From Cyanophora paradoxa (lineage: Eukaryota > Glaucocystophyceae > Cyanophorales > Cyanophoraceae), in NCBI GenBank assembly GCA_004431415.1, contig QPMI01000039.1:620001-684000 (forward strand): a DNA stretch of 64,000 nucleotides. Direction: 5' to 3'. A program made the position numbers and the translations under genes. The notes under the pieces are model-generated. The model searched no databases, was not told where the DNA came from, and worked only from the letters and a program-made list of their open reading frames with translations. Positions 55,340-64,000 of this stretch are shown piece by piece (within the stretch, counting starts at the first letter, position 1; the number at the start of each line of letters is the position of its first letter).

Positions 55340-58300
55340 TGCCCACTGTCTTGCGCACGTAAGCTGCTCGGGTTCTTTTTCATCCTCCACGCGCGCGCTC
55401 ACGCGCCGGCATTTTGAGCGTTGACGGCGGAACGCACAGGCCCGCGTAGAAGCGCCGCGCCGAGGCCGGAGGCCGCCGCTAGCGCGGGCTCGCCGGCCCC
55501 GGCCAGCTGCAGCGGAGCGGGCGGCGGAGCCCTGTCGAGCGGCGGCGGCGGCGGTGGGCGCTGGCCGGGAGAGGGGGCCAACGGACAGAGAGGCTGCAGC
55601 GGGGGCGGTGCGGGAGCTCCCGACGGCTCTGGCGCTCCCGTCGGGGGCGGAGGGGGCGGCAGCGGTGTCGGCGGGGGCGGGGGCAGGGGCGGGGGCGGCG
55701 GAGGGGGCGGCGGCGGAGGCGCGGGCGGAGGGGACGGAGGCGAGCAGGAGGACGACGTCGACGAGGACGAGGACGAGAGCGGGGAGGACGAGGAGGAGGA
55801 GGGTGGGGAGGGGGGCGGGGCGGGGCGGGCCCCGTGGCCGGATTCGGACAACCGGCTCTGCGGCGGGAGGCTGTTCCAGGGCGTGACGAAGCTGGCCGGC
55901 CGGCGGCAGTCGGAGAGGTGCCTCTACCGGGTACGCGCGCTGAGCCCCGCTGCGCCGCGGCGGGCGTCCGCGCGCCCTCTAACCGCCGGCGAGCGCCGCG
56001 CGCAGGTCGCCTGCAAGTTCGTTCGTTCGCGTACCCGTCCAAGCTCGACCTCGAGCTCAAGTCCGCTGCTGAGCGGGCGCGCGCCCCCGGCAGGTACGGC
56101 CAGGCGGCGGTGCAGACCTCGCGGGAGCCCGCCTTCGCCTTCGCGTCGAAGCGCGCCGCCGCCCGCTTCCACGACCGCGCCCTCCTCGTCCTCCGAGGCC
56201 CCGCCTGGGCGGCCCAGCCGCCCGTGCGGAAGGGCATCGCGCCGCGCATCAACTTCCAGGCGGAGATCGAGGGGTACATGCGGGAGCCGCTGCTCCAGCG
56301 GGAGGCGCTGATGGCCTCCGGGGTACCGTGCTTCCTGAACGGCCTAAACGGCGCCGGCGAGCGCGACACGGCGGCCCTCAATGCCGCCATCAAGGTGGGT
56401 ACATGTCGCCCCGCCCGCCTGCTTCCCTTCATTGCTTCCCTTCGCCTGACAGGGGCACAGGCGGCGATGCAGTACGTGTACGAGCGGACGCGGGGCGAGG
56501 GTGGCGTACCCCCGCCCTTCCCCACGGAAGAGGAGGTCAAGGCGGCGAGGGCCGCGGCGGCGGGGGCGGGGGCTGAGGGGGGGCACGGGGCGGTGGAGGA
56601 GGCGGCCGGCAGCAGCAGCAGCAGCGGAGAGGAGGAGGAGGAGGAGGGGGAGGGGGGCGAGGAGGGGGGGGAGGAGGAGGTGCCCCCGCCGTGCTCGCGG
56701 CTCACCCTTCAGCGCGCCGGCGTCGGCCAGGGGAGCGGGCGGTACCACGCCCTGGTGCGCCCCCCTCGCACGGCGCCAGGGCCCACGGGCGCGCGCTGCT
56801 CTCCGACGGAGCGCGGCCGGCGCGCAGTTCTACGTAGGGGCCCTCAACCTCTCCACGAGCCTCTCGCGGGCCTGCGGCTTCGCGACGAAGACGCGCGCGG
56901 CCGACTTCCGCGGGCGCGTCCTCCTCGTGCTTCTCGGGCAGGTCGGCGCGCTCCTCGCCGGCGTACCCCCGCACTTCGTCACCGCCTACGTCAATGAGGA
57001 CCGCCCCTTCCGCTTCTGGGCGGGGCTCCCCGAGGCCGCCGCGGGGCCGCCGCCGCTGCGCTGCCACCTGAACTTCGACTTCGCGGCGCTCGCGGCGCGG
57101 GCCGGGGACCCCGGGGCCAAGGCGGAGGCCAGGGGCGCCCTCGAGGTCCGCCCTCGAGCTCCCGTTCGTTTTGCGGCGGTCGCCGAGGCGCCCCGCGCAG
57201 GACGCGGCCCGCTACGTCGTCAGGAAGAGCGGCGGTCGGTTCCGGTACCCCTTCGAGCGCGCGGACGCGGCGCCGGTGAGCGCGGCACGCACGCGCCGGC
57301 AGCGGCGCGGCCCGGCGCGGCGCGGCGCTCGCCTCGCCTCGCCAGCGATCGGAGCCGCGCACGCAGGGCGGGAACGTCTACTCGTTCGAAAGCGGCTCCG
57401 GGAGCCGATGGACCTTCGAGCTCATGCGCATCCGTCCGCCCCACCACGCTGGCGGGGACTGGTCCTCCCGCGAGGCTGCCCAGCGCGCCAGGGACCGCCT
57501 CGCGTGCGCCCCGCCCCGCCCCGCCCCGCCCGCCCCCCTCTCCTCAATCCCCCCTCCCTAGCCTGGCGCTGTACGGGGAGACCAACGGCCGGCGCTTCAT
57601 GAGGCACCCGGCCTCGGACTACACCGGCGAGGCCTGGTACGAGGAGCTCACGGGCCTGCCTGAGGAGCAGGCGGTCGGGTTCCGCCACAGCGCCTTGGCC
57701 GGCCTCGCCCCGACCAGCAAGCTGCGCGGCAACCCCGACACGGTCCGTCCGCGCGGGGCCGGGCGGGGGCGGGCCAGTAGCCAGCCAGCCGAATCTGATC
57801 CGAGGCCCGGCAGCTGCTGGCGCTGCTCTTCGTGACGTACGCGAAGCTGCTGGTGAGGCACAACGAGCCGGCGGGCGGGGGCGAGCCGCTCTTCTGGCCC
57901 CGCGGTGCGAGGGCGGCCGAGGTGATATGCGACATGGAGACGTATGTGGGGGGGTACCTCGAGCCGTCCGCCCCGCGCGAGCAGACGCGCGCCCTCGCCG
58001 CGGTCATCCGCGAGGCCACGGAAAGGGCGGAGGCCGCCGCCGCGACTGCGCCGGGCACGCCCGGCCCGTCCACGACCAGCCGCGCCGACACCCCGGGCGC
58101 CGCTGCCGCCGGCCCTCCTGCGGGGCCAAGCGGGCGGGGCGTCTCCCTCCCCGTCGGTGCGCGGGCCCGCGCTCGCACGCGCGGGCGCGAGCGCCGGCGC
58201 CGATCACGAGGGCGGCGGGGCGCCTGGGGGCGCAGGGAGCGGGAGCGACGGGGCCCGCAAGCGCCGCCGGATCGACCTGGACGAAGAGGAGCCGCCCGAG

Positions 58301-59407
58301 CTGGCGGCCGCGGCGAGGGCGCCGCCGCCGCCGCCGCCGCAGAGGGCGCCCCGGCTCCCCGCGAAGGCGGCCCGCAGCTGCGGCGTCCTTCTCGGCCTCT
58401 TCCTCGAACCCTCAGGCGCGTCTCTGCTGCGAGAGGCCGCGGCCGCCCCTCTGACCGCGGCGCGCTCGTGTCGCAGGGCCCCGTGGCCTCGCTCCGCCCA
58501 CGCCGGCCGCCCCGAGCGCGATGGCTCCGGGACGCCGTTGGGCTCCTCGGCCGCGCCTCCGCCCGGCAGCTCCGCGGCGGCCGGCGCAGCGCCGTCGCCG
58601 TCGCCGTCGCCGGCGCTCCGGGGCCGCCGGCGCGTCCGCGTGCGGCGGGCGCCGTGGGTCGGGGGCGCGCAGGAGGCCGGGGCCGGGCCGGCTGCGGGCT
58701 CTCCGTGCCGGGAGCCTTCCGGAGCTGCAGGCCGAGGCCGCCCGCGCCCTGGGCCTCGCCTGCGACCCGCCGAAGTCGAGGTCTGGTCCGCGGTCCGTGC
58801 CCGCCCGTCCCCGTGGCGAGCGGCTGCGGGCGCCACCGACCGGGCGGGCGGGGCTGGCTGCCCGGCCGGCGGCGCGCAGCGGACGCTGGACGGGGTGAGC
58901 GACGTGGCGGAGGTCGAGCAGGGGGCGACCTACTACGTCCTCGCGGAGGAGGACCGCCTCGCCGCCCCCGCCGCCTGCCCCGACGTCCCCGAGGCCAGCC
59001 GCCGCGTCCAGGAGAGCCCCCGCCCCCGCTCTGCCGCCGCCCGCCCGGCCCGGCGGCCTCTCACTGGGCGGGGCGGCGTGGGCGCGCAGCTCAGGAGGAG
59101 GCCGCAGGCCCCAGAGTTCCGGGGGGTGGACGGGGAAGGGGCGTCGCTGCGATCGAGGAGGGGGTTCGACCTCAGCGGAGGCCCCGACGCCGTCCTCGCG
59201 CGCGCCTCCGAGCACTTCGGCTGCGAAATCGTCGCCCTGTGGACCGTGCGCGCGCGCCCCCTAGCCCTGGCCCCCTCGCCCGGCTGATCAGGGTCGACGT
59301 CCCCGCGGCATGCGCAGATTGAGCTCGACTCGGTGGGTCCAGGAGGACTGGCGCACGGCGGCGCGTACTACGCCGTGACCCAGCAGGAGCTGCTGGGAGT
59401 TGTGTGA
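55340..59407 (+). CDS. Large protein with Gly-rich/acidic N-terminus and doublecortin-like C-terminal segments
   Basis: The start is uncertain; ATG 55340 (MPTVLRT, then donor GTAAGC) is the best candidate. A poly-Gly/Glu tract (about 55,520-55,830) precedes DNRLCGGRLFQGVTKLAGRR, SKLDLELKSAAER, ASKRAAARFHDRALLVLRGP and RINFQAEIEGYMREPLLQRE. An acidic Glu/Gly insert lies at about 56,600-56,680. Then come AQFYVGALNLSTSLSRACGF, ATKTRAADFRGRVLLVLLGQ, VTAYVNEDRPFRFWAGLP, NVYSFESGSGRWTFELMRIR and ICDMETYVGGYLEPSAPREQ. Near the end, LDGVSDVAEVEQGATYYVLA and later FDLSGGPDAVLARASEHFGC with VGPGGLAHGGAYYAVTQQEL fit the Doublecortin/ubiquitin-like pattern ('L-x-G-x-x-V-x-x-L-x-x-L-x-x-G-x-x-Y-V-x'). Stop TGA 59,405-59,407. 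If correct, microtubule association is plausible. The N-terminal conserved region is unrecognised. It may be more than one gene. Confidence 0.45.
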
Positions 59408-60370
59408 CCGCGCCGCGAGCGACGTCGACGCCGCCGCAGCGCCGGCGCCGGCGCCGGCGCCGCGGCTGCATCATCGAGCATCCTACATACGCGCACATGC
59501 ACATGGCGAGTCATTTGGCGAACATCATGCATCGATTATGATCATGAGGAGCGGCCTGGCTGCGGCCACCGCCCGCCAGGCTCTCATGATCAGCTGCAGG
59601 CTGCATGCGCAGCCTCGGAGCGCTGTCGAAGCTCATATGATCATGAGCAACTCCGATCGCCGAGCGCGTCGTACCCTCCGACGTGAACTCTGCAAGACTA
59701 CTAGTAGTCACTGAGTACCGGCGCGGTGTTACCGGTCCGTTAAAATAAGGTTTATACGGTGTACGTGGGGCCTGATCATGATCATGAAAAGCTCCGGCGC
59801 CGGCCCATCACTGGGCTGTCCAATCAGTGATAAATGCCGTGGCCGGTGCACCGTGCACCTACGCAAGTGATTCAGAAAATTACGTCACAACCGTCGCAAA
59901 CGCAATTGAAAAAGCCATGGAAAGCACAAAATCACACTTGATAATGACTCACTGATCAGTGAATTCGAACTAGAGTACTCACAGCTCGCGAAAAAAAGTC
60001 GGTCCCCACAACTCGGTTTGTATGACAGGGGGGAGGGGCAAGTCGACTTGGAAAATCCCTACGCCAGTCAATTAAACCTTTTCATATATATGGCATATAT
60101 ATGCATTCGTATAGAGCTTATTTCTTTCTATCAGTAGTTTTAACGAGATCGAGGAGAAATGCCGGTCGCTGGCAGAGAGGAGAAGTTCAACACACAGCAG
60201 GATGCGTCCGGGCGTACTGTTCTGCCGCAGAGCGGTCCCGGATAACGCCCTGCGCCCGGGCCCGTTGCGCGCCTGTCGCTGACAAACACGCAGGCTGACA
60301 CTCCCGTAGTAGCCACTGCATGCACCTGTAGTAGCCACCATGCGGCTCTAGATCTGCGGTCCGCGCGTCC
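59408..60370. other. Repeat-rich intergenic DNA
   Basis: No supported gene. It contains (GCCGGC)n (59,437-59,462), TGATCATGATCATGA palindromes (59,773-59,787), ATGATCATGA (59,636) and an AT-rich tract with ATATATATGGCATATATATG (60,083-60,102). The left 39-bp inverted repeat lies at 59,977-60,015. Confidence 0.5.
59977..60015 (+). repeat. Left arm of a 39-bp inverted repeat
   Basis: ACTCACAGCTCGCGAAAAAA followed by AGTCGGTCCCCACAACTCG. The reverse complement of 63,392-63,430 matches at 36 of 39 positions (counted by eye). Together the arms bracket about 3.4 kb containing the minisatellite. Confidence 0.85.
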
Positions 60371-61495
60371 GAGCCGGGGCCGACGCGTGGCGGCGTGTCT
60401 CGGTGCTCGAGCAGGGCGCGACGGACACGGGCAACGCCGGGGCGCTGCGGACGACTGTGCGCAGGCCTGCGGCTTCGGGCGCGACGGGACGAGCCCTGGC
60501 GGGCGGCGTAGGCCGGGCCGACGCGCGGCGGCGGGTCTCGGTGCACGTGCGCGAGCAGGGGCCGCGGGCGACGCCGGGGCGCAGCTGACGCCGGGGCACA
60601 GGCCTGCGGCTTCGGGAGCGGCGGGGCGGGCCACAGCGGGCGGCGGAGGCCAGGCCGACGCGCGGCGGCGGGTCTCGGTGCGCGAGCAGGGGCCGCGGGC
60701 GACGCCGGGGCGCAGCTGACGACGGGGCGCAGGCCTGCGGCTTCGGGGGCGGCGGGCGGGCCCCGGCGGGCGGCGGAGGCCAGGCCGACGCGCGGCGGCG
60801 GGTCTCGGTGCGCGAGCAGGGGCCGCGGGCGACGCCGGGGCGCTGCGGACGACGGGGCGCAGGCCTGTGGCTTCGGGGGCGGCGGGGCGGGCCCGGCGGG
60901 CGGCGGAGGCCAGGCCGACGCGCGGCGGCGGGTCTCGGGGCGCGAGCAGGGGCCGCGGGCGGCGCCGGGGCGCTGCGGACGACGGGGCGCAGGCCTGCGG
61001 CTTCGGGGCGGCGGGGCGGGCCCTGGCGGGCGGCGGAGGCCAGGCCGACGCGCGGCGGCGGGTCTCGGTGCGCGAGCAGGGGCCGCGGGCGACGCCGGGG
61101 CGCTGCGGACGACGGGGCGCAGGCCTGCGGCTTCGGGGGCGGCGGGGCGGGCCCCGGCGGGCGGCGGAGGCCAGGCCGACGCGCGGCGGCGGTCTCGGGG
61201 CGCGAGCAGGGGCCGCGGGCGACGCCGGGGCGCTGCGGACGACAGGGCGCAGGCCTGCGGCTTCGGGGCGGCGGGGCGGGCTCCGGCGGGCGGCGGAGGC
61301 CAGGCCGACGCGCGGCGGCGGGTCTCGGGGCGCGAGCAGGGGCCGCGGCGGCGCCGGGGCGCTGCGGACGACGGGGCGCAGGCCTGCGGCTTCGGGGCGG
61401 CGGGGCGGGCCCTGGCGGGCGGCAGAGGCCAGGCCGATGCGCGGCGGCGGGTCTCGGTGCGCGAGCAGGGGCCGCGGGCGGCGCCGGGGCGCCTT
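60371..61495. repeat. 130-bp minisatellite, about nine units
   Basis: GCGAGCAGGG occurs at 60,551, 60,682, 60,812, 60,942, 61,072, 61,202, 61,332 and 61,461 (spacing 129-131), plus a degenerate unit near 60,408. Each unit contains GGTCTCGGTGC, GACGCCGGGGCGC, GCAGGCCTGCGGCTTCGG and AGGCCAGGCCGACGCG. Because 130 is not a multiple of 3, the long open frames across it cannot encode a constant repeat in one frame. Confidence 0.92.
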
Positions 61496-61663
61496 CTTCT
61501 CAGGGCCTCTCCGTCCCGCCTGCTCTCTCTGTTCAACGCTCCGACGGTAGAGCGCCAGTAGCTCGCCAGCGTTCTGAGATCTTGATAGTGAGTTCGTAAT
61601 TCTCGAGAAACCCGCCGGCGCCCCGCCTGCGCCGTCTGGGCCGGCGAGCGCTTTGTTAAGCAT
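61496..61663 (-). CDS. Possible first exon of a minus-strand gene running into the minisatellite
   Basis: ATG 61,663 opens MLNKALAGPDGAGGAPAGFS then RITNSLSRSQNAGELLALYR, a plausible amphipathic start like that of some algal helical-repeat (PPR/RAP-type) proteins. The next codons (GRRGPEKK) abut GCGCCCC, a possible GC donor, at the first minisatellite unit. No convincing downstream exons are seen, so it may be a broken gene whose intron expanded. Confidence 0.25.
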
Positions 61664-63391
61664 GTATGAAGCTGTTAATGCATCTAAATGATGTATATCT
61701 CGCGTCCCAGGCGCTAGATGCGACCGGGCGGGCGAGAATCGTCCTGGGGCCAGGTGGGGCCGCAGATTGCAGCGGATCTTGAATGCCGGTCCAGGCTTTA
61801 ATCGGCGGCCTTCGGTACCACCACCACCGTCTTCAGCACCCTCGAAAACCCCCGGGGGCGTGAAATCGCCACTACTGAGTGAGTCGATGCTTCAATAAGG
61901 CATCATGAGCAGGTCGGGGTGGCATCTTGAAACTTAAAAACTGAAAAGTTCCAGAGAGGGTCCTACGAGTAAAGCTCGAAACACCGGTGAGGCCCAAAAA
62001 CACTTCGGATCACCCTGTATCTTGGAGCAGTGATATAACTACATGTGATAATGATTGTGGCTCAAAGAGCGGGCCGCTGGGGCCAGCCCGTCGCCCAGAA
62101 ACTCACTAGCTCTCACTAGCTCACTGACTGTGATCAAGCGATCTCCGCTAAGGATGCACCCCTCCGGGCCGCGATGCATACGCACATGCTCTATCAAGGT
62201 GTGCATCGATCTGCGCTAGCGGCGATCCAGCGAACCCTTGCCGTGTGGAGCGAAATCAAATCGCGCAGGTGCACCCACCCCAAGCCTTCTGGAGAAGCAG
62301 GCGATCTCCGCTGCGGAAGCAGGCGAAGCAGGCGGGGCCGCGCTCCAGCTGCGCATGCTCTTTTAAATTGTGCATCGATCTGCGTTAGCGTCGGCCCGGC
62401 AGCCCTCGCAGTAAGCAGCGAAATCGAATCTGCCAGGTGCCACCCCCCCACTGGAGCAGGTGCCGCTGGCGGCGGGGGTGCGTGCCGCCGCCCGCACGAA
62501 TGCTCTGCGCGTGCTCTAGATGTCCCTCATGGCCCTAGACATCTCAGCCCGCACCGCCCCGCCGTCGCAGCCATGCCATCTGGAACCGCATGACATGCTT
62601 GATTGCACACGAGCGCGCATCTGCCTGAGGCGCGGCAGGACACGAAGCCGAGCCAGAGCGGAGCCCACGGCATTCGAGCGAGCGGTGCGCGACCTTGGAG
62701 GCGGCGAAAGATGTCTCCACGCCTCGGGGCCTGCGAGAGGCGGATCCGGATCCGATTAGGGCGGAGCTCGCGGGCGCGGCGGCGTGATGCTTCGCCACGC
62801 ACCTATTCGTGATGTATAGCTTAGCTATGAGCGATCCGGCGCCATCTTGGCGAACCGGCTCTTGAGCTCGTCCGGCCGCGGGCTGCGGTCAATAGTCAGC
62901 GCGCGCGGTTGGGGGGCTAGCCCAGATGCGAGAACGATCACACCTAGCGCATTAGAAGCTTGTTCTGAGACGAATTGGAGCTTCTAGAGGTCGCCCGCGC
63001 TCGGTCCCGGACACCTTCTCCGATGGGGGGCCCTGCACGAACTTGTCAGTCTTTCAGCGACGCTGCCAGATTTCGGGCTGCCATCAAGCACAGAGATAGC
63101 TCGCTTGAATGTCTAAACTTTGGCGGAAGCGCTTTGGAAATCGTCGGGCTCGTTTTCGCGCACGCTTTCCTTGAAGGCGATCGTAGGGCTACTTTTCGTC
63201 GCGGCAGTGCCCGAAAGCACCCGTTCCTGCTCCATATGCGACCAGGAGGCTAGCTGCGGCGCTCTCTGCTGCGCGCGGGAGCTGCCGCGCGTGCTGGTCG
63301 CGCGCTTCGCCGAGTCGAGTACGTCTACCCCGGGTGTTTAAACTTTTGTAGGCCAGAATTATTCGAGTCCCAAGTCGAGTCCCAGCCAAGT
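61664..63391. other. Intergenic DNA within the inverted-repeat-bounded region
   Basis: No convincing gene. A direct repeat is present: about 62,190-62,290 and 62,353-62,460 share GTGCATCGATCTGCG(C/T)TAGCG, GCAGCGAAATC(A/G)AATC and CAGGTGC. The stretch 61,690-62,160 is of moderate GC with no structure I can interpret. Confidence 0.45.
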
Positions 63392-63430
63392 CGAATTGCG
63401 GGGACCGACTTTTTTTCGCGAGCAGTGAGT
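63392..63430 (-). repeat. Right arm of the 39-bp inverted repeat
   Basis: Reverse complement reads ACTCACTGCTCGCGAAAAAA followed by AGTCGGTCCCCGCAATTCG. See the left arm at 59,977-60,015. No obvious target-site duplication flanks the pair (TAGAGT on the left, GATTGT on the right). Confidence 0.85.
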
Positions 63431-64000
63431 GATTGTGTGAGTCGACGTCCGACGGTCCAGAATCTCCAGATCTAGATCAATAATTTAATATAATATGATA
63501 CAAATCCATGCACACTTCACCTTGGATTTCAAGTTTAGAAGTCAACAAATGGGTACAGTATACATTCACGTACGTCGGGCTTGCGTACGTACACTCGAGC
63601 TCTGGGGTTCCGATTCCGAAGTTCGTGACTATATATACGGTACATACGGTTATAACGTTTCACGCTAACTTGTATAGCGTTCAACGGTTAATTCGACTCG
63701 GCGATATTCCGACTCGGCGACTCGGCGACCCGCGGCCGGCCCCGACGTCGATCGACCGTCGGACCCTCGATCGCGAGCTCGATCGATCCCGGGGACCCGG
63801 ACTCGGAGTCCAATTTAAGTACTACGTATCCGCGTACGGTACTACGGTACTACTAGCTATAGGCTAGCTATAGTCGACGTCGGTCCGGCGCGTTGAATTT
63901 TAAAATAAAACTAATCAGGCGAAGCCTCTTTCTCAAACCCAAAAACCGCCGATATAAATTCCTTTTTTAACCTTTTTTTCCACTCGAGATCCCCCCTGAT
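63431..64000. other. AT-rich end of window
   Basis: Abrupt drop in GC. It contains AATAATTTAATATAATATGA (63,479), CGACTCGGCGA repeats (63,695-63,730), GTACGGTACTACGGTACTAC (63,833) and A/T homopolymers near 63,900-63,980. No gene supported. Confidence 0.5.

Noticed and set aside
60140-61663. 507- and 449-residue minus-strand open frames over the minisatellite
   Set aside because: The repeat period (130 bp) is not a multiple of 3, the frame is open only because GC-rich DNA lacks stops, and composition is Pro/Arg/Ala noise.

Overview
This is a nuclear contig from a very GC-rich, intron-dense eukaryotic microbe, most probably an alga. Genes are split into many short exons by introns of about 50-120 bp. 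Donors are GTGCGC, GTACCCC and often GC (for example AAG|GCCCGC). Acceptors are mostly CGCAG, frequently preceded by a CTGAT/CTGAC branch-point-like motif. Extreme GC content, heavy GC-AG intron use, a type-1 rhodopsin, a hybrid histidine kinase and a possible bipartite plastid leader fit a haptophyte (Emiliania/Gephyrocapsa-like) or pelagophyte best. That placement is inference. Exon models below were built by eye.

Positions 1-25,200 are a tandem segmental duplication. Each unit holds (i) a roughly 6-kb many-exon gene for a long disordered protein studded with R-R-x-S motifs, and (ii) a gene ending in a parallel beta-helix of 46-residue (138-bp) repeats. The beta-helix is joined to a different N-terminal module in each complete unit. 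Unit A (355-13,290) has a four-helix-bundle, MLKL-like N-terminus plus a TKL-type kinase with intact catalytic motifs. Unit B (13,291-24,181) has a TIR domain. Only the 3' end of a third beta-helix gene is visible at 1-354. A third copy of the 5' exons of the R-R-x-S gene (24,858-25,150) runs into a hybrid histidine kinase (to 31,299). A further TIR-domain gene lies at 32.8-36.3 kb. A constant beta-helix with swappable cell-death or signalling modules is the most unusual system here.

The middle (31.3-41.5 kb) holds a small coiled-coil/TM protein, the TIR/coiled-coil gene (-), a small helical protein (+), a microbial rhodopsin with a long N-terminal extension (-), and an NlpC/P60-like putative cysteine hydrolase (+). 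Downstream of the last is a 64-bp relic of the rhodopsin first exon. Positions 41.5-43.6 kb are palindrome-rich non-coding DNA.

The right part (43.6-59.4 kb) holds a type II membrane protein that may be a glycosyltransferase (+), a metallothionein-like gene built from seven tandem exon-intron modules (-) divergent from an mTERF gene (+), a coiled-coil protein (-), and a large protein ending in doublecortin/ubiquitin-like segments (+). Positions 59.4-64 kb are repeat-rich: a 130-bp minisatellite of about nine units lies within a region bounded by 39-bp inverted repeats, and the last 600 bp are AT-rich.
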